A stretch of 64,000 nucleotides of DNA, taken from positions 1 through 64,000 of the forward strand of contig NZ_JAENIL010000028.1 of NCBI RefSeq assembly GCF_016595505.1, in the 5' to 3' direction. This stretch comes from Pelagicoccus mobilis. GTDB lineage: Bacteria > Verrucomicrobiota > Verrucomicrobiia > Opitutales > Opitutaceae. Made by a program: the position numbers and the translations under genes. The notes beneath the pieces are model-generated. The model was not told the DNA's origin. It did no database searches and was given only the letters and a program-made list of their open reading frames with translations. Shown piece after piece: positions 41,245-50,432 of this stretch (within the stretch, counting starts at the first letter, position 1; each line of letters begins with the position of its first letter).

Positions 41245-43527
41245 TCATAGTAGTTCGTGGAACGTCCGATTAATCACGTCGAGCTGTTGCTCGCGAGTGA
41301 GTTTAATGAAGTTCACCGCGTATCCGGAAACACGGATAGTGAGCTGCGGGTACTTCTCTGGATGCTCCATCGCGTCGAGCAGAGTCTCCTTCTCGAACAC
41401 GTTCACGTTGATGTGGTGACCGCTTTCGGCGAAGTAACCGTCGAGCAGGCTGCTCAGGTTTCTAACCTGGTCCGCAGGGGTCTTACCGAGCGCCTTCGGA
41501 ACGATAGAGAATGTGTAAGAGATGCCGTCTTGCGAGTGCTCGTATGGGAGCTTCGCTACGGAAGCCATAGAAGCAACCGCTCCCTTGGTATCACGACCGT
41601 GCATTGGGTTCGCACCTGGAGCGAAAGGCTCGCCTTCCTTACGTCCGCAAGGAGTGCTACCAGTCTTCTTGCCGTAAACGACGTTAGACGTGATAGTGAG
41701 AACGGACTGTGTTGGAACTGCGTTGCGGTACATTGGCTGTACGCGAACCTTGTCCATGAAGTCTTCAACAAGCTGGTTGGCGATCGCGTCTACCGCGTCG
41801 TCGTTGTTACCATACTTTGGATACTCGCCTTCTACTTCGTAGTCGACTGCGATTCCCGCTTCGTTGCGGATAACCTTAACCTTAGCATTCTTAACCGCGG
41901 AGAAGGAGTCAGCAGCGACGGAGAGACCAGCGATGCCACAAGCCATGGTGCGGAGCACAACCCGATCGTGCAGAGCCATCATGATGTTCTCTGGCGAGTA
42001 CTTGTCGTGCATGTAGTGGATGATGTTGAGCGCCTTGACGTAAGTCTTAGCGAGCCAATCAGTCATCTTGTCGAAACGCTCGACGAGGTCGTCGTACTCA
42101 AGGTAGTCGCCCTTGAACGGCTCGATGGCTGGGCCAACTTGCTTGCCGCTCTTTTCGTCAACACCGCCGTTGATCGAGTAAAGGATCGCCTTGGCCAGGT
42201 TTGCACGAGCTCCGAAGAACTGCATTTGCTTGCCGATCCGCATTGCGGAAACACAGCAGGCGATGCCGTAGTCGTCTCCCCAATACGGACGCATAAGGTC
42301 GTCACTTTCGTACTGGATAGAGCTAGTCTCGATTGAAACCTTCGAGCAGTAGTCCTTGAAGCCTTGTGGGAGCTGCTCGGACCAGAGAACCGTGAGATTC
42401 GGCTCTGGAGCTGGGCCAAGGTTGTAAAGAGTCTGCAGAACACGGAAGCTGCTCTTGGTAACGAGCGTGCGTCCGTCTTCACCCATGCCGCCGATGCTTT
42501 CAGTTACCCAAGTTGGGTCGCCGGAGAAAAGCGCATCGTAGTCCTTGGTACGGATGAAGCGTACGATACGCATCTTCATCACTAGGTGGTCGATGATCTC
42601 TTGAACTTCTTCTTCAGTGATCTTGCCGTTCGCTAGATCGCGCTCGAAGTAGATGTCGAAGAAAGAAGCCGTGCGGCCGAAAGACATTGCCGCCCCGTTC
42701 TGGTCCTTGATCGCGCCGAGATAGGCGAAGTAAGTCCACTGAACCGCTTCGCGACCATTGACCGCTGGCTTGGAGATATCGAAGCCGTACGCTTCGGCCA
42801 TGGTCTTGAGATCCTTGAGCGCCTGGACCTGATCGGAGATCTCTTCGCGCTCACGTACCCAATCCTCATTGAAGTCCTCGTTGTCGCTGGCCTTGAAGGT
42901 CGCGATCTTGTCCTCGATGAGACGGTCTACACCATAGAGAGCGACGCGGCGGTAGTCACCGATAATACGGCCACGGCCATAACCATCTGGAAGACCGGTC
43001 ACGATACCCGCGCTACGAGCCTTGCGAATGTCCTCGGTGTAGCACGCGAAAACGCCGTCATTGTGCGTCTTGCGGTGGTTTTGGAAAATATCGAGAGTGG
43101 TCGGATCCATATCGCGGCCGTGCGCCTGCAGCGCCTTTTGAGCGATACGGTAGCCGCCGTATGGGAGCATACCGCGCTTGAGCGGCTTGTCCGTCTGAAC
43201 ACCAACGATCTGCTCTAGATCCTTATTGATGTAGCCCGCTCCATGAGAAGCGACCTTGCTTACGACCTTGTCGTCCGCGTCGAGAACGCCACCTGCGTCC
43301 AGCTCTTGCTTGAGCAAAACCTTGAGTTCGTCCCAAAGCTTCTCGGTGCGGGCCGTCGGGCCAGTTAGGAAAGAATAATCCTCGGTGTAAGGCGTGTAGT
43401 TAGCTTGAATGAAGCCGCGTACATCAATTTCCGTTTCCCAATTTCCGCCTTCGAACCCACTCCATGCATGGGAGCCGGTTGTGTCCGAAGCGTCGGATTT
43501 CGATTCACGTTTTTCTATTGTTGGCAC
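41245..43527 (-). CDS. pflB: Formate C-acetyltransferase (pyruvate formate-lyase) PflB
   Basis: A glycyl-radical enzyme turning pyruvate and CoA into acetyl-CoA and formate. The longest frame starts with ATG at 43587 (780 residues), but a GTG at 43527 has AGGAGA 10 nt upstream and gives 760 residues, as in E. coli. With that numbering the catalytic Cys pair is 424-425 (GIACCVSAM) and the radical Gly is 735 (RVSGYAVNF), one off from the E. coli Gly734. It is the first gene of the pflB-pflA-transporter operon and implies a fermentative or microaerobic life phase. Confidence 0.97.
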   Translation of the reverse strand: MPTIEKRESKSDASDTTGSHAWSGFEGGNWETEIDVRGFIQANYTPYTEDYSFLTGPTARTEKLWDELKVLLKQELDAGGVLDADDKVVSKVASHGAGYINKDLEQIVGVQTDKPLKRGMLPYGGYRIAQKALQAHGRDMDPTTLDIFQNHRKTHNDGVFACYTEDIRKARSAGIVTGLPDGYGRGRIIGDYRRVALYGVDRLIEDKIATFKASDNEDFNEDWVREREEISDQVQALKDLKTMAEAYGFDISKPAVNGREAVQWTYFAYLGAIKDQNGAAMSFGRTASFFDIYFERDLANGKITEEEVQEIIDHLVMKMRIVRFIRTKDYDALFSGDPTWVTESIGGMGEDGRTLVTKSSFRVLQTLYNLGPAPEPNLTVLWSEQLPQGFKDYCSKVSIETSSIQYESDDLMRPYWGDDYGIACCVSAMRIGKQMQFFGARANLAKAILYSINGGVDEKSGKQVGPAIEPFKGDYLEYDDLVERFDKMTDWLAKTYVKALNIIHYMHDKYSPENIMMALHDRVVLRTMACGIAGLSVAADSFSAVKNAKVKVIRNEAGIAVDYEVEGEYPKYGNNDDAVDAIANQLVEDFMDKVRVQPMYRNAVPTQSVLTITSNVVYGKKTGSTPCGRKEGEPFAPGANPMHGRDTKGAVASMASVAKLPYEHSQDGISYTFSIVPKALGKTPADQVRNLSSLLDGYFAESGHHINVNVFEKETLLDAMEHPEKYPQLTIRVSGYAVNFIKLTREQQLDVINRTFHELL

Positions 43528-43643
43528 TGCTTTTTTGTCTCCTGAATACGAAGCGGTCACCCCTATTAAGCACCGCTTGATGAACATTAGATATGTTTAT
43601 ACGGAGACCGATATTCAAATCTGAGCACTAATCCATGAAAAAC

Positions 43644-43657
43644 TTACCTTTAGGTAA
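43644..43657. promoter_or_regulatory. Inverted repeat upstream of pflB
   Basis: TTACCT-TT-AGGTAA, two perfect 6-bp arms, 117 nt upstream of the pflB start, next to an AT-rich TTAATTAA. It is a plausible operator for an anaerobic or carbon regulator. It does not match the FNR consensus. Confidence 0.45.
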
Positions 43658-43738
43658 TTAATTAAGAAAACTTATAGGCGTGAGCGCTTTCTCAAATAGC
43701 CATAAGTGTCAGCAATGCGGACTTATCCCGCATAAACA

Positions 43739-44041
43739 CTAGGCTCGTTGCGGTTCGTCCCTTAGGGAGCGTTCCACCCAAAACGGAGCAAACGGCACCC
43801 AAGCCGCCAAAAAGAAGATCACCACACGTTTCATCTGCCACTCCAACTTGCCGGCCGCCAGAATCAGCATTCCTACGTACGCGATGAACAAAAGACCGTG
43901 AATCCAGCCTACATAGGTCACCGCTTCGGGCATTCCAGCCAAATATTTCAGAGGCATCGCGATCAGAAAAAGGATCACTGTCGAAACGCCTTCAGCAAAG
44001 GCGGTTTTCCGAAAAAGGCTTAGGCACGCTGCGTTGTTCAT
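43739..44041 (-). CDS. DUF3817 small membrane protein
   Basis: A 100-residue membrane protein of DUF3817 (YdzA-like). It has three TM segments: AEGVSTVILFLIAMPLKYL, GWIHGLLFIAYVGMLILAA and VVIFFLAAWVPFAPFWV. FRKTAFAEGVS and the WIHG motif are family marks. The start at 44041 (MNNAACLSLFRK) is preferred to 44071, but Met at 44047 is equally possible. Its role is unknown. Confidence 0.8.
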   Translation of the reverse strand: MNNAACLSLFRKTAFAEGVSTVILFLIAMPLKYLAGMPEAVTYVGWIHGLLFIAYVGMLILAAGKLEWQMKRVVIFFLAAWVPFAPFWVERSLRDEPQRA

Positions 44042-44189
44042 GGGCATCACCAAAGAAAAGGCCCAACGCAAAGCAAGCCCATCCGGATGCGAAGAAACAC
44101 TTTTCGCTTGCTCTCCTACGGTTGTAGTACTTTACTCTCCCTATTCCTACACTCGTAAGATTTATTAACCCCCACCAACCCACCCCAGC

Positions 44190-45104
44190 ATGAAACTAAC
44201 TCTTGCCATCATCTTGGCGGTCTTCGGCGTCTACTTGCTCGCTAAGCTCCTCACCAGCCCAACCCCATCGAGCAAGGCGTCCGCACCCATCTCGGCCCCT
44301 TCGCCTCAAACGGAAGAGTTGGCCGCCCCTTCCGAACCGAAAACCGAGAGCGTTCAAGCACCCGAAACTGAGCCGCCCTCGGCAATGAAAGAAACGGAAA
44401 GCAAAGAACAACGCCTCGCCCGGCGAAGCAGGGAGCTCGAGCAGCTCAAGCAAACGCTCTCGAAACAAGACTACATCCTCGAGACCGCGATTCTGAATGC
44501 GGAAAGAGCACTCCACAGAAAATCGAAAACTCCCACCCCTGAAAGCTTCACCCAAGAAGAGCAGTTCCTGCTCAAGCAGCTGACCAGCGCGATCCAAAGC
44601 GGCGACAGCGAAGCGAAGAGCGACTTCCTCGCGGCGCTCAGCGAACACTCCTCACCAGGCATGTATTTTGTAGGAGGAAACTTCTTCGCGGAGTCAGGCG
44701 ACATCGACACCGCGATCGACTTCTACCTGACAGCCCTCGACACCGAAACCGAGCTTCCCCCAAAGCTGAAATCGAGAACCACCAAAAACCTCGGCATCAT
44801 GCTCGTAAAACAAGGCGAGCACCAACGCTCAGTCCCTTACCTCAAAGAAGCGCTCTACCTTGCCAAAGAACCAGACCCGACCCTGCTTGGCCTCATCGGC
44901 CTTTCCGAGCTCAACACAGGAAACCTCGCCTCCTCGGAGTACCACTACAAGCAAGCCATCGGCATCGCCCCAGACGTTAGAGACTGGCACGTAGGGCTAA
45001 CCAAAGTTCTCCTCGACCAAGAGAAGTACCAAGAAGCCATCGACCACATGAACGCCATGAAGGCGAATCCAGCCCTTGGATACGGGAACCATCCGCAACA
45101 CTAG
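44190..45104 (+). CDS. Membrane-anchored TPR protein
   Basis: A 304-residue protein: an uncleaved N-terminal TM helix (about 3-19), a Pro/Ser/Glu-rich linker (to about 75), a coiled region (RLARRSRELEQLKQTLSKQ) and TPR repeats from about 150 (MYFVGGNFFAESGDIDTAIDFYLTAL, KNLGIMLVKQGEHQRSVPYLKEAL, GLSELNTGNLASSEYHYKQAIG and one more). It is likely a periplasmic or cytoplasmic scaffold at the membrane. It converges with the rhodanese gene, with the two coding ends overlapping by 4 nt (45101-45104). Confidence 0.8.
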   Translation: MKLTLAIILAVFGVYLLAKLLTSPTPSSKASAPISAPSPQTEELAAPSEPKTESVQAPETEPPSAMKETESKEQRLARRSRELEQLKQTLSKQDYILETAILNAERALHRKSKTPTPESFTQEEQFLLKQLTSAIQSGDSEAKSDFLAALSEHSSPGMYFVGGNFFAESGDIDTAIDFYLTALDTETELPPKLKSRTTKNLGIMLVKQGEHQRSVPYLKEALYLAKEPDPTLLGLIGLSELNTGNLASSEYHYKQAIGIAPDVRDWHVGLTKVLLDQEKYQEAIDHMNAMKANPALGYGNHPQH

Positions 45105-45460
45105 CCAACAACTTTCCCAGCCCGCACAAAAGAGCCAAGGTTGTAGGCATTCGAATAGCCGGCAGCCTTAAGTTGGCTTACCGCATTGGCCGAACGCACG
45201 CCGCTCGCACAGTGGCATAGCAACACTGTATCCTTATCTGGATACTTTTCTTCCACTCCTTGGATAACGGCCCCGAGTGGAACATTGACCGCCCCCGGCA
45301 CCATTCCCCCGGAGCATTCCCGCGGCTCGCGCACATCAAGAACAACAGCGCCACCCGCTAACGCCTTCTTCGCTTCATCAACCGAAAGCTGGCTGTTCAT
45401 CCGGATCAGCACAAATGCCAAAACGAAAAGCCCCAGACCGATCCACAGCGCCACGCTCAT
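45101..45460 (-). CDS. Membrane-anchored rhodanese-like protein
   Basis: A 119-residue protein with an N-terminal TM helix (MSVALWIGLGLFVLAFVLIR) and one rhodanese domain. The active-site loop is LLCHCASGVRSANA, with the first Cys of CASGVR as the persulfide carrier, and VLDVREPREC opens the domain. It transfers or carries sulfane sulfur at the membrane. GGAGG lies 5 nt before its ATG, and it is 9 nt downstream of the cupin gene, so the two form an operon. Confidence 0.9.
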   Translation of the reverse strand: MSVALWIGLGLFVLAFVLIRMNSQLSVDEAKKALAGGAVVLDVREPRECSGGMVPGAVNVPLGAVIQGVEEKYPDKDTVLLCHCASGVRSANAVSQLKAAGYSNAYNLGSFVRAGKVVG

Positions 45461-45469
45461 CAGTTCCTC

Positions 45470-45847
45470 CTAACATCCTTCCACGATCTCAATCGTATCT
45501 TCCTTGTTCGGAACCATGCAGAGAAACTCAAATCCCAACTCAGTATCGGCCTTGTAGTAATGCGGAACGCCCTCGGGAATAAAAACGACATCGCCTTCCT
45601 TCACCTGGAAAACCTCGTCCCCGATTCCGACTTCCGCCGCCCCCTTCAAGATGTACTGCTCGTGCTCGACCGTGTTCGTGTGACGCGGCATGCCGCCGCC
45701 CGGCTTCATCACGAACTTGCGAAGGGCGAAGTTCGGAGCATCCCCCGGACCGATTAAAACCGAACGGCTTGTCCCCTCACCCGCGCCAACCGGCTCGAGC
45801 TCGAAAGAATCTGAATCCTTAACAATAACCTCATTACGTGACTCCAT
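45470..45847 (-). CDS. Cupin-domain protein
   Basis: A 125-residue single cupin. The start at the ATG at 45847 is preferred; the longer frame begins with TTG at 45880. The two cupin motifs are GGGMPRHTNTVEHEQYILKGAAEVG (His, His, Glu metal ligands) and EGDVVFIPEGVPHYYKA (His). It should bind a divalent metal and could be a dioxygenase, isomerase or sensor. It is 9 nt upstream of the rhodanese gene, so a role in sulfur or thiol chemistry is possible, but only by association. Confidence 0.85.
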   Translation of the reverse strand: MESRNEVIVKDSDSFELEPVGAGEGTSRSVLIGPGDAPNFALRKFVMKPGGGMPRHTNTVEHEQYILKGAAEVGIGDEVFQVKEGDVVFIPEGVPHYYKADTELGFEFLCMVPNKEDTIEIVEGC

Positions 45848-45907
45848 GAGGCTATCGTAATAATCGATCACGCTCCGCAATCAACGCGTAATCTCAAGTG
45901 CGACAAA

Positions 45908-47320
45908 CTAGTTCCAAGAGACGAGTTCTTCCTTTTCTGCACGCTCAACGCGAAGCTCAAAACCGATCGACTCCTTGGCAGGTTCCGTGGGCGGAACCTG
46001 CGGTTTCGAGCCCCCCTCCCTATTGTCCTTACCGAGAATTTCCTCGACTGTCGAAAGTGTTTCAAGCAAGCGATCCGATAAGCCATTCAAATCCGCGGAG
46101 TCCGTCTCAGTCTGCTCAGCATTGGCAGCCGCAAACTGAGTCACCTTATCAATTTCCACGACCGCCTGCGAGATTTGCTGGATTCCGCTACTTTGTTGGC
46201 TGGAAGATTCAGCGATCTCTGAAACCAGCTGATCAACCCCTCGAGTAATCTCGAATATCTCCTTTAGCTGACTCGTTACCGTTTGGCTAATTTCACTCCC
46301 CCTACGGCTGCAATCAATCGCATCTTCTACTTGCTGGGCAGTTTCTTGAGCAGCCGTCGCACTTCGTTGAGCCAAACTGCGGACCTCATCAGCGACAACC
46401 GCAAACCCGGCTCCCGCTTCACCGGCCCGAGCCGCTTCTACCGCTGCATTCAGAGCCAAGATGTTGGTCTGGAAAGCGATCTCATCGATCGTCTTCAAAA
46501 TGTTCGCAATACTATCACTCGATCGACGGATCTCCTCCATGGCGCCGCTCATGATTTCGACATCATTCGCTCCTTGTTCAGCTATTTCACGAGCCCTGCG
46601 AGCATTTCCCTCCGCCTCCTTCGCGTTCTCAGCATTCGCTCTGGTCGCCGCTGCAAGTTCCTCAAGAGATGAGCTTGTTTCTTCGACCGAAGCTGCCTGA
46701 CGACTAGCCCCTTGAGCCAACTCCCGAGCCGATAGACTAAGTTGCCTAGTTTGGCCACCAACTCGATTCGCAATTTCGTTCAAATGCTCGGAAATCACTC
46801 CTTGGGCCCGAACAAACACACGATATCGCCCCGCTACAAAAAGCGACGGTATTCCAAGAACAACTACAAACGTCGCATGTACAACAACCACCCCAAAGCC
46901 AGCATCGTAGTTGAATACGCTTGCAGGCAGGTAAAAGAAAAACGCGATATGGTGAACTGCTGTCGTCGCCGCACCCGCCAAGATCGCAGCTCTCGAGCCT
47001 AGTCCGATCAAAGCGGCAAGAGCGACAAAGATATGAAAGTGCATTTCGATCATCCCTCGACTCAAATGAATGAGCAAAGCAGACATCGACGTCGCAGCGA
47101 TACCGATCGCAATCGGCACAAAGAGAGTCCTTCGAGCAGCAAAAAAGGTTGCGATCGGTCCAGCGGCAATCAACGCCCCCATACCCAACGCCAAAACGAT
47201 CCCTGTTTCATAGTACAGTGCAACCGTCGCAAGAACAGGCAGATGAGCCACAAGAACAAACAAGGCTTTCCTGTGAATTCGCTCGTCAAATTGAGATTCA
47301 AACCGTGTGTCAGATTTCAT
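45908..47320 (-). CDS. Methyl-accepting chemotaxis protein with multi-TM N-terminus
   Basis: A 470-residue MCP. The first TTG codon of the frame at 47329 is passed over for the ATG at 47320. The N-terminal 165 residues carry about six hydrophobic segments in place of a periplasmic domain, with His-rich loops ([12 protein letters not shown] and AVHHIAFFF), suggesting a membrane-embedded or haem-related sensor. The MCP part has [23 protein letters not shown] and EVRSLAQRS. The preceding thioredoxin-like gene overlaps or adjoins its start, so they form one operon. It has no NWETF-type tail. Confidence 0.9.
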   Translation of the reverse strand: MKSDTRFESQFDERIHRKALFVLVAHLPVLATVALYYETGIVLALGMGALIAAGPIATFFAARRTLFVPIAIGIAATSMSALLIHLSRGMIEMHFHIFVALAALIGLGSRAAILAGAATTAVHHIAFFFYLPASVFNYDAGFGVVVVHATFVVVLGIPSLFVAGRYRVFVRAQGVISEHLNEIANRVGGQTRQLSLSARELAQGASRQAASVEETSSSLEELAAATRANAENAKEAEGNARRAREIAEQGANDVEIMSGAMEEIRRSSDSIANILKTIDEIAFQTNILALNAAVEAARAGEAGAGFAVVADEVRSLAQRSATAAQETAQQVEDAIDCSRRGSEISQTVTSQLKEIFEITRGVDQLVSEIAESSSQQSSGIQQISQAVVEIDKVTQFAAANAEQTETDSADLNGLSDRLLETLSTVEEILGKDNREGGSKPQVPPTEPAKESIGFELRVERAEKEELVSWN

Positions 47321-47325
47321 AAGTT

Positions 47326-47958
47326 TCAATATTTAAGGCCAAACGGATCAAGCAGAGCTCGCAATCGCTCCGATGTAGCACATCCAAATACAGGCCGATT
47401 CAGAACGAACCCTCCGTCCTTGATTCGTGAATACGTCTTTAAGTCTAGAAAACCGTTCGTGGCTCGATGAGCCGAATCGAAATAGGCGCCACTGTAACGA
47501 GGACTTCGACCTCCCTCAATCACCTGAAAAAATGGAACCCCCTCAGATCCAAGACTCTCGCAAAGATCTTCCGCCTCCAAAACCGTTACGCTAAAACCCG
47601 ACATCCTCAGACGATCGACCAAAGCGTCAGATCCATCCAGCAACACGACTTCCTCCACCAAGGTCTGTTGGGCGTTCCGCTGCACGAGGTATTCAATCAC
47701 GCTCTTCGAGCAGGGACAGTCTTCAGCGAGCACGTGAACCAGTCTCCAACCTTCCCAGTTCTCCGAAGATTCAATCACAGATTCTTCGGCAACCGGCAAA
47801 ACAGCCATGTGACTCGCAGAGAAAAGCCCAAGCGGAACTGAAATCGAAACCACCCAAAGGCAGACCAGCGAAACGAGGATCGATCTTCGGACTCGCTTCG
47901 ATTTCGTGCTCTCAGCGCCTCTTCCCGCAAGAGGCATCTTCGTGTGAATATTACTCAT
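47326..47958 (-). CDS. Membrane-anchored thioredoxin-like protein (RedB-like)
   Basis: A 210-residue protein with an N-terminal TM helix (about 27-48) and a thioredoxin-like domain whose active site reads [19 protein letters not shown], with Cys81 and Cys83 in a CxC rather than CxxC. This matches my memory of RedB-type proteins, which also carry a CPC motif. The C-terminal part ([22 protein letters not shown]) is conserved-looking. The stop is next to the start of the multi-TM MCP, so it may signal or modify redox state for that receptor. The RedB link is an inference and is not tested. Confidence 0.65.
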   Translation of the reverse strand: MSNIHTKMPLAGRGAESTKSKRVRRSILVSLVCLWVVSISVPLGLFSASHMAVLPVAEESVIESSENWEGWRLVHVLAEDCPCSKSVIEYLVQRNAQQTLVEEVVLLDGSDALVDRLRMSGFSVTVLEAEDLCESLGSEGVPFFQVIEGGRSPRYSGAYFDSAHRATNGFLDLKTYSRIKDGGFVLNRPVFGCATSERLRALLDPFGLKY

Positions 47959-48215
47959 TTACCCACAACATCGGTAATGAACCCTCCGCCTAAATTGCTT
48001 ATGCAGCGACAGAAAGCGCTTACAATGAATTACTTCAGCGAGTCATCCAAAATCTAGATACTGACAGACAATCACTTACACGAAAATAATTTCGCTAGTC
48101 TTGAGGCATTGCATCCAGCGACGAACTACGCTTTTACCTTAGATTAACTCTAGTTACATACCCGACAGGGCGGAGTTTCCCAAATCTCCTAAAGATTCCC
48201 TCAAATCCCAACAGC

Positions 48216-49205
48216 ATGGACAGCAACCAGCTCAGCGACTACTCCGAGCCCTTTCTCATTGAAGCCTGTAAACTCTGGAATCTCCAGTCGCCAAAGCTCA
48301 TCAGTGAAGCGGAAAACCTGATCTTCGCAGCTGAAGGCCCCGACGAGAAAGTAGCCCTTCGCCTTACCCATCCCTCGCATAGAACCCGAGAGCTCCTTCA
48401 AGCAGAACTCGATTGGGTAGATCGCCTCAATCAGGCAACGATTTCAGTCGTGACCCCAACCGAATCGATTAACCAACAGCTCGTCGAGACGATCATCATC
48501 GGGGAAACGACTTGGCTCGCGAGCGCCACACGCTGGATAGATGGTCACTCAGTCAAACCGAGAAGCGGAAAAGTATCAGAAGAATCGATACGCAATTGGG
48601 GATCTTTAACCGGGCAAATCGTTTCCCAGTCTCTGGAGATGAACCGAAGTAACTTAATGCTCCCGCGCCATCACTGGGATGAACTCATCCCCGGCCAGCC
48701 AAGCATAGCAGAACAGCTCGGCTCCAAACACGCTCAACTCGCCCAAGAAGTCGAGACAGCCAAGTCTCAAATCGCGAAATTGGCTAAAACCGAATCGAAC
48801 TACCTACTCGCCCATACAGATCTGCATTCTGGAAACGTCTTCCAGACGAAGACAGGAAAACTCGTCGCACTCGATTTCGACGACGCTTGCTACCACTATC
48901 TGCTACAGGAGTTCGCCATGCCCATCTATTATAGCCTACTCTACGCAGACGAAGATACAGCCAGCACGGCAAAGCACTTCTTTACTCATTTTCTTCGAGG
49001 GTATCGAAAATTCCACGACATCGATTGCGATTCCCTTTATGAGCTTCCCCTGTTTTTCCACCTGCGCGATCTAGACCTAGAGGCGATTTGCTATCGCTGG
49101 CGAATCGACCCCGACAGCAAGTGGACAAAAAGAGTTCACCACATATACAAAAACGGAAACCCGATCTCCGGGCTCCCGTGGAAAAAGTGGGCAAAGGAAA
49201 TTTAG
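48216..49205 (+). CDS. Aminoglycoside-phosphotransferase-fold kinase (APH family)
   Basis: A 329-residue APH/choline-kinase-type protein. The catalytic loop is LAHTDLHSGNVF (His200, Asp202, Asn207) and the metal-binding motif is ALDFDDACYHY (Asp220). N-terminal RLTHPSHRTREL carries the ATP-binding part, although the usual Lys in the strand is not obvious. The substrate may be a sugar, a choline-like compound or homoserine, so no gene symbol is given. Its 3' end overlaps the convergent membrane-protein gene by 4 nt (49202-49205). Confidence 0.85.
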   Translation: MDSNQLSDYSEPFLIEACKLWNLQSPKLISEAENLIFAAEGPDEKVALRLTHPSHRTRELLQAELDWVDRLNQATISVVTPTESINQQLVETIIIGETTWLASATRWIDGHSVKPRSGKVSEESIRNWGSLTGQIVSQSLEMNRSNLMLPRHHWDELIPGQPSIAEQLGSKHAQLAQEVETAKSQIAKLAKTESNYLLAHTDLHSGNVFQTKTGKLVALDFDDACYHYLLQEFAMPIYYSLLYADEDTASTAKHFFTHFLRGYRKFHDIDCDSLYELPLFFHLRDLDLEAICYRWRIDPDSKWTKRVHHIYKNGNPISGLPWKKWAKEI

Positions 49206-49825
49206 CGCACGCTGACAGAAATCTGAGCTCCCTTTCCACCAAAGAGTTTTCTAACCCCAGTCCAGAGTCCGTATCCCATTAGGATAAAAACACTCGACAA
49301 CGCCCACAAATAGCCGAGTCCAAACAACGCGAACTTCACCACCGCGAATGAAGAATACGGATACACCAGCCAATACGCAAAGTCCTGCGGATTCGCCAGC
49401 ATCACAAACGAAGTCAAATTCTCAATCGCATCGAACACCGGAGCCAAAGGCATTACCCACAGCATCGCCTTCGCAAAGTTCCCAAATTTCGATTCGCGTA
49501 TAGCCGCGGGCAATGTCCTCAAAGCCGTTCCAGCCAAGATTAGCAGAAACACGAAACTCGCTGCCATAAACACGAAGTCGACAAGCTGCGTCTGAACGTA
49601 GATACCAAGCGTCCCTTCGTTAATCATGTGAGCGTAATATCCCTTTAGCTCAGCCGCATCAAAAGTCGTCTGCCCGACGTAGAACGGGACCGGGAATTTC
49701 GACCGGTCATAAAAGCTGTCGAGCCAAACTTGGCTTACTCGACTGACAGCCCAGGCCGCAATGGCTACGCCCCACCAAGCGATGGGATTCAAACGAGTCA
49801 GGAAGAGTTCTGTGATCTTTTTCAT
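49202..49825 (-). CDS. Four-TM membrane protein of unknown function
   Basis: I do not recognise this 207-residue protein. It has about four TM segments: near 14-30, 83-104, 121-142 (with a DAIENLTSF stretch) and 163-187. It is divergent from the MarR gene, with two inverted-repeat operators in the 79-nt gap, so it is very likely the target of that regulator. MarR targets are often transporters or detoxifying membrane proteins, but the number of helices here is small and no family is evident. Confidence 0.75.
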   Translation of the reverse strand: MKKITELFLTRLNPIAWWGVAIAAWAVSRVSQVWLDSFYDRSKFPVPFYVGQTTFDAAELKGYYAHMINEGTLGIYVQTQLVDFVFMAASFVFLLILAGTALRTLPAAIRESKFGNFAKAMLWVMPLAPVFDAIENLTSFVMLANPQDFAYWLVYPYSSFAVVKFALFGLGYLWALSSVFILMGYGLWTGVRKLFGGKGAQISVSVR

Positions 49826-49853
49826 AGGTGCGTTGGATTGAGCGTTAATTTAT

Positions 49854-49865
49854 ATTCCTTGGAAT
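49854..49865. promoter_or_regulatory. MarR operator, site 1
   Basis: ATTCC-TT-GGAAT, two 5-bp arms and a 2-nt centre, in the divergent gap between the MarR and membrane-protein genes. A second copy lies exactly 20 bp away centre to centre. Confidence 0.75.
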
Positions 49866-49873
49866 GTATTTGT

Positions 49874-49885
49874 ATTCCAGGGAAT
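49874..49885. promoter_or_regulatory. MarR operator, site 2
   Basis: ATTCC-AG-GGAAT, extended to TATTCC-AG-GGAATA (49873-49886). It lies 20 bp from site 1, so both lie on the same face of the helix. Confidence 0.75.
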
Positions 49886-49904
49886 ATTCCGTCAAGCCAA
49901 AATC

Positions 49905-50342
49905 ATGAATCCGCGTCAGCCCCTCGTTCACGCCAACGTCGTCCAGCTCTCCATCGCCTACCAGCACCTCAGCGCCAAACTGAACCAGGACCTGCGCCCG
50001 CTCGGCCTCAACATGACGCAACTTTCCATCCTCACCCGATTCTCCCGATTCGAAGGCCTCCGCGAAACCATCTCCAGCCTGGCCGCCGCCATGCAGATGA
50101 ATCAGCCCGCCACCACCAAAGCCGTGCAGGCTCTCGTCTCAAACGGCTGGCTCGCCCGCACCCCCGACGAAAAGGACGCCCGCATCACCCATATAACCAT
50201 CACTCCTGCAGGGCTCCAGCAACTTGGCGCTGCCCACCAAGCCTGCGGGCCCACCGTTGACGCCGCCTACGCCAACCATAGCGTAGAGGAGCTGCAAACC
50301 TTCCTCCAACTTCAAACCAAACTCGCCGACGCCGTCACTTGA
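49905..50342 (+). CDS. MarR-family transcriptional regulator
   Basis: A 145-residue winged-helix protein. LVHANVVQLSIAYQHLSAKLNQDLRPLGLNMTQLSIL opens the MarR fold; the recognition helix region is MQMNQPATTKAVQALVSNGWLAR and the wing has TPDEKDARITHITITPAGLQ with the conserved Asp-x-Arg. The C-terminal helix completes the dimer interface. It is divergent from the four-TM gene and reads the two ATTCC-N2-GGAAT sites in the gap, so autoregulation and control of the membrane protein are both likely. The ligand is unknown. Confidence 0.93.
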   Translation: MNPRQPLVHANVVQLSIAYQHLSAKLNQDLRPLGLNMTQLSILTRFSRFEGLRETISSLAAAMQMNQPATTKAVQALVSNGWLARTPDEKDARITHITITPAGLQQLGAAHQACGPTVDAAYANHSVEELQTFLQLQTKLADAVT

Positions 50343-50432
50343 CCCCGCCTAAACAGGCAGCCGACATCGTCCTCGATAGCCATTCGCCAACCGCCGCGCA
50401 ACATTCCCGCAAACCACGGTCTAATTAAACCA

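Noticed and set aside
41257-42336. 359-residue plus-strand frame opposite pflB
   Set aside because: Antisense shadow of pflB; no recognisable domain and no ribosome site of its own.
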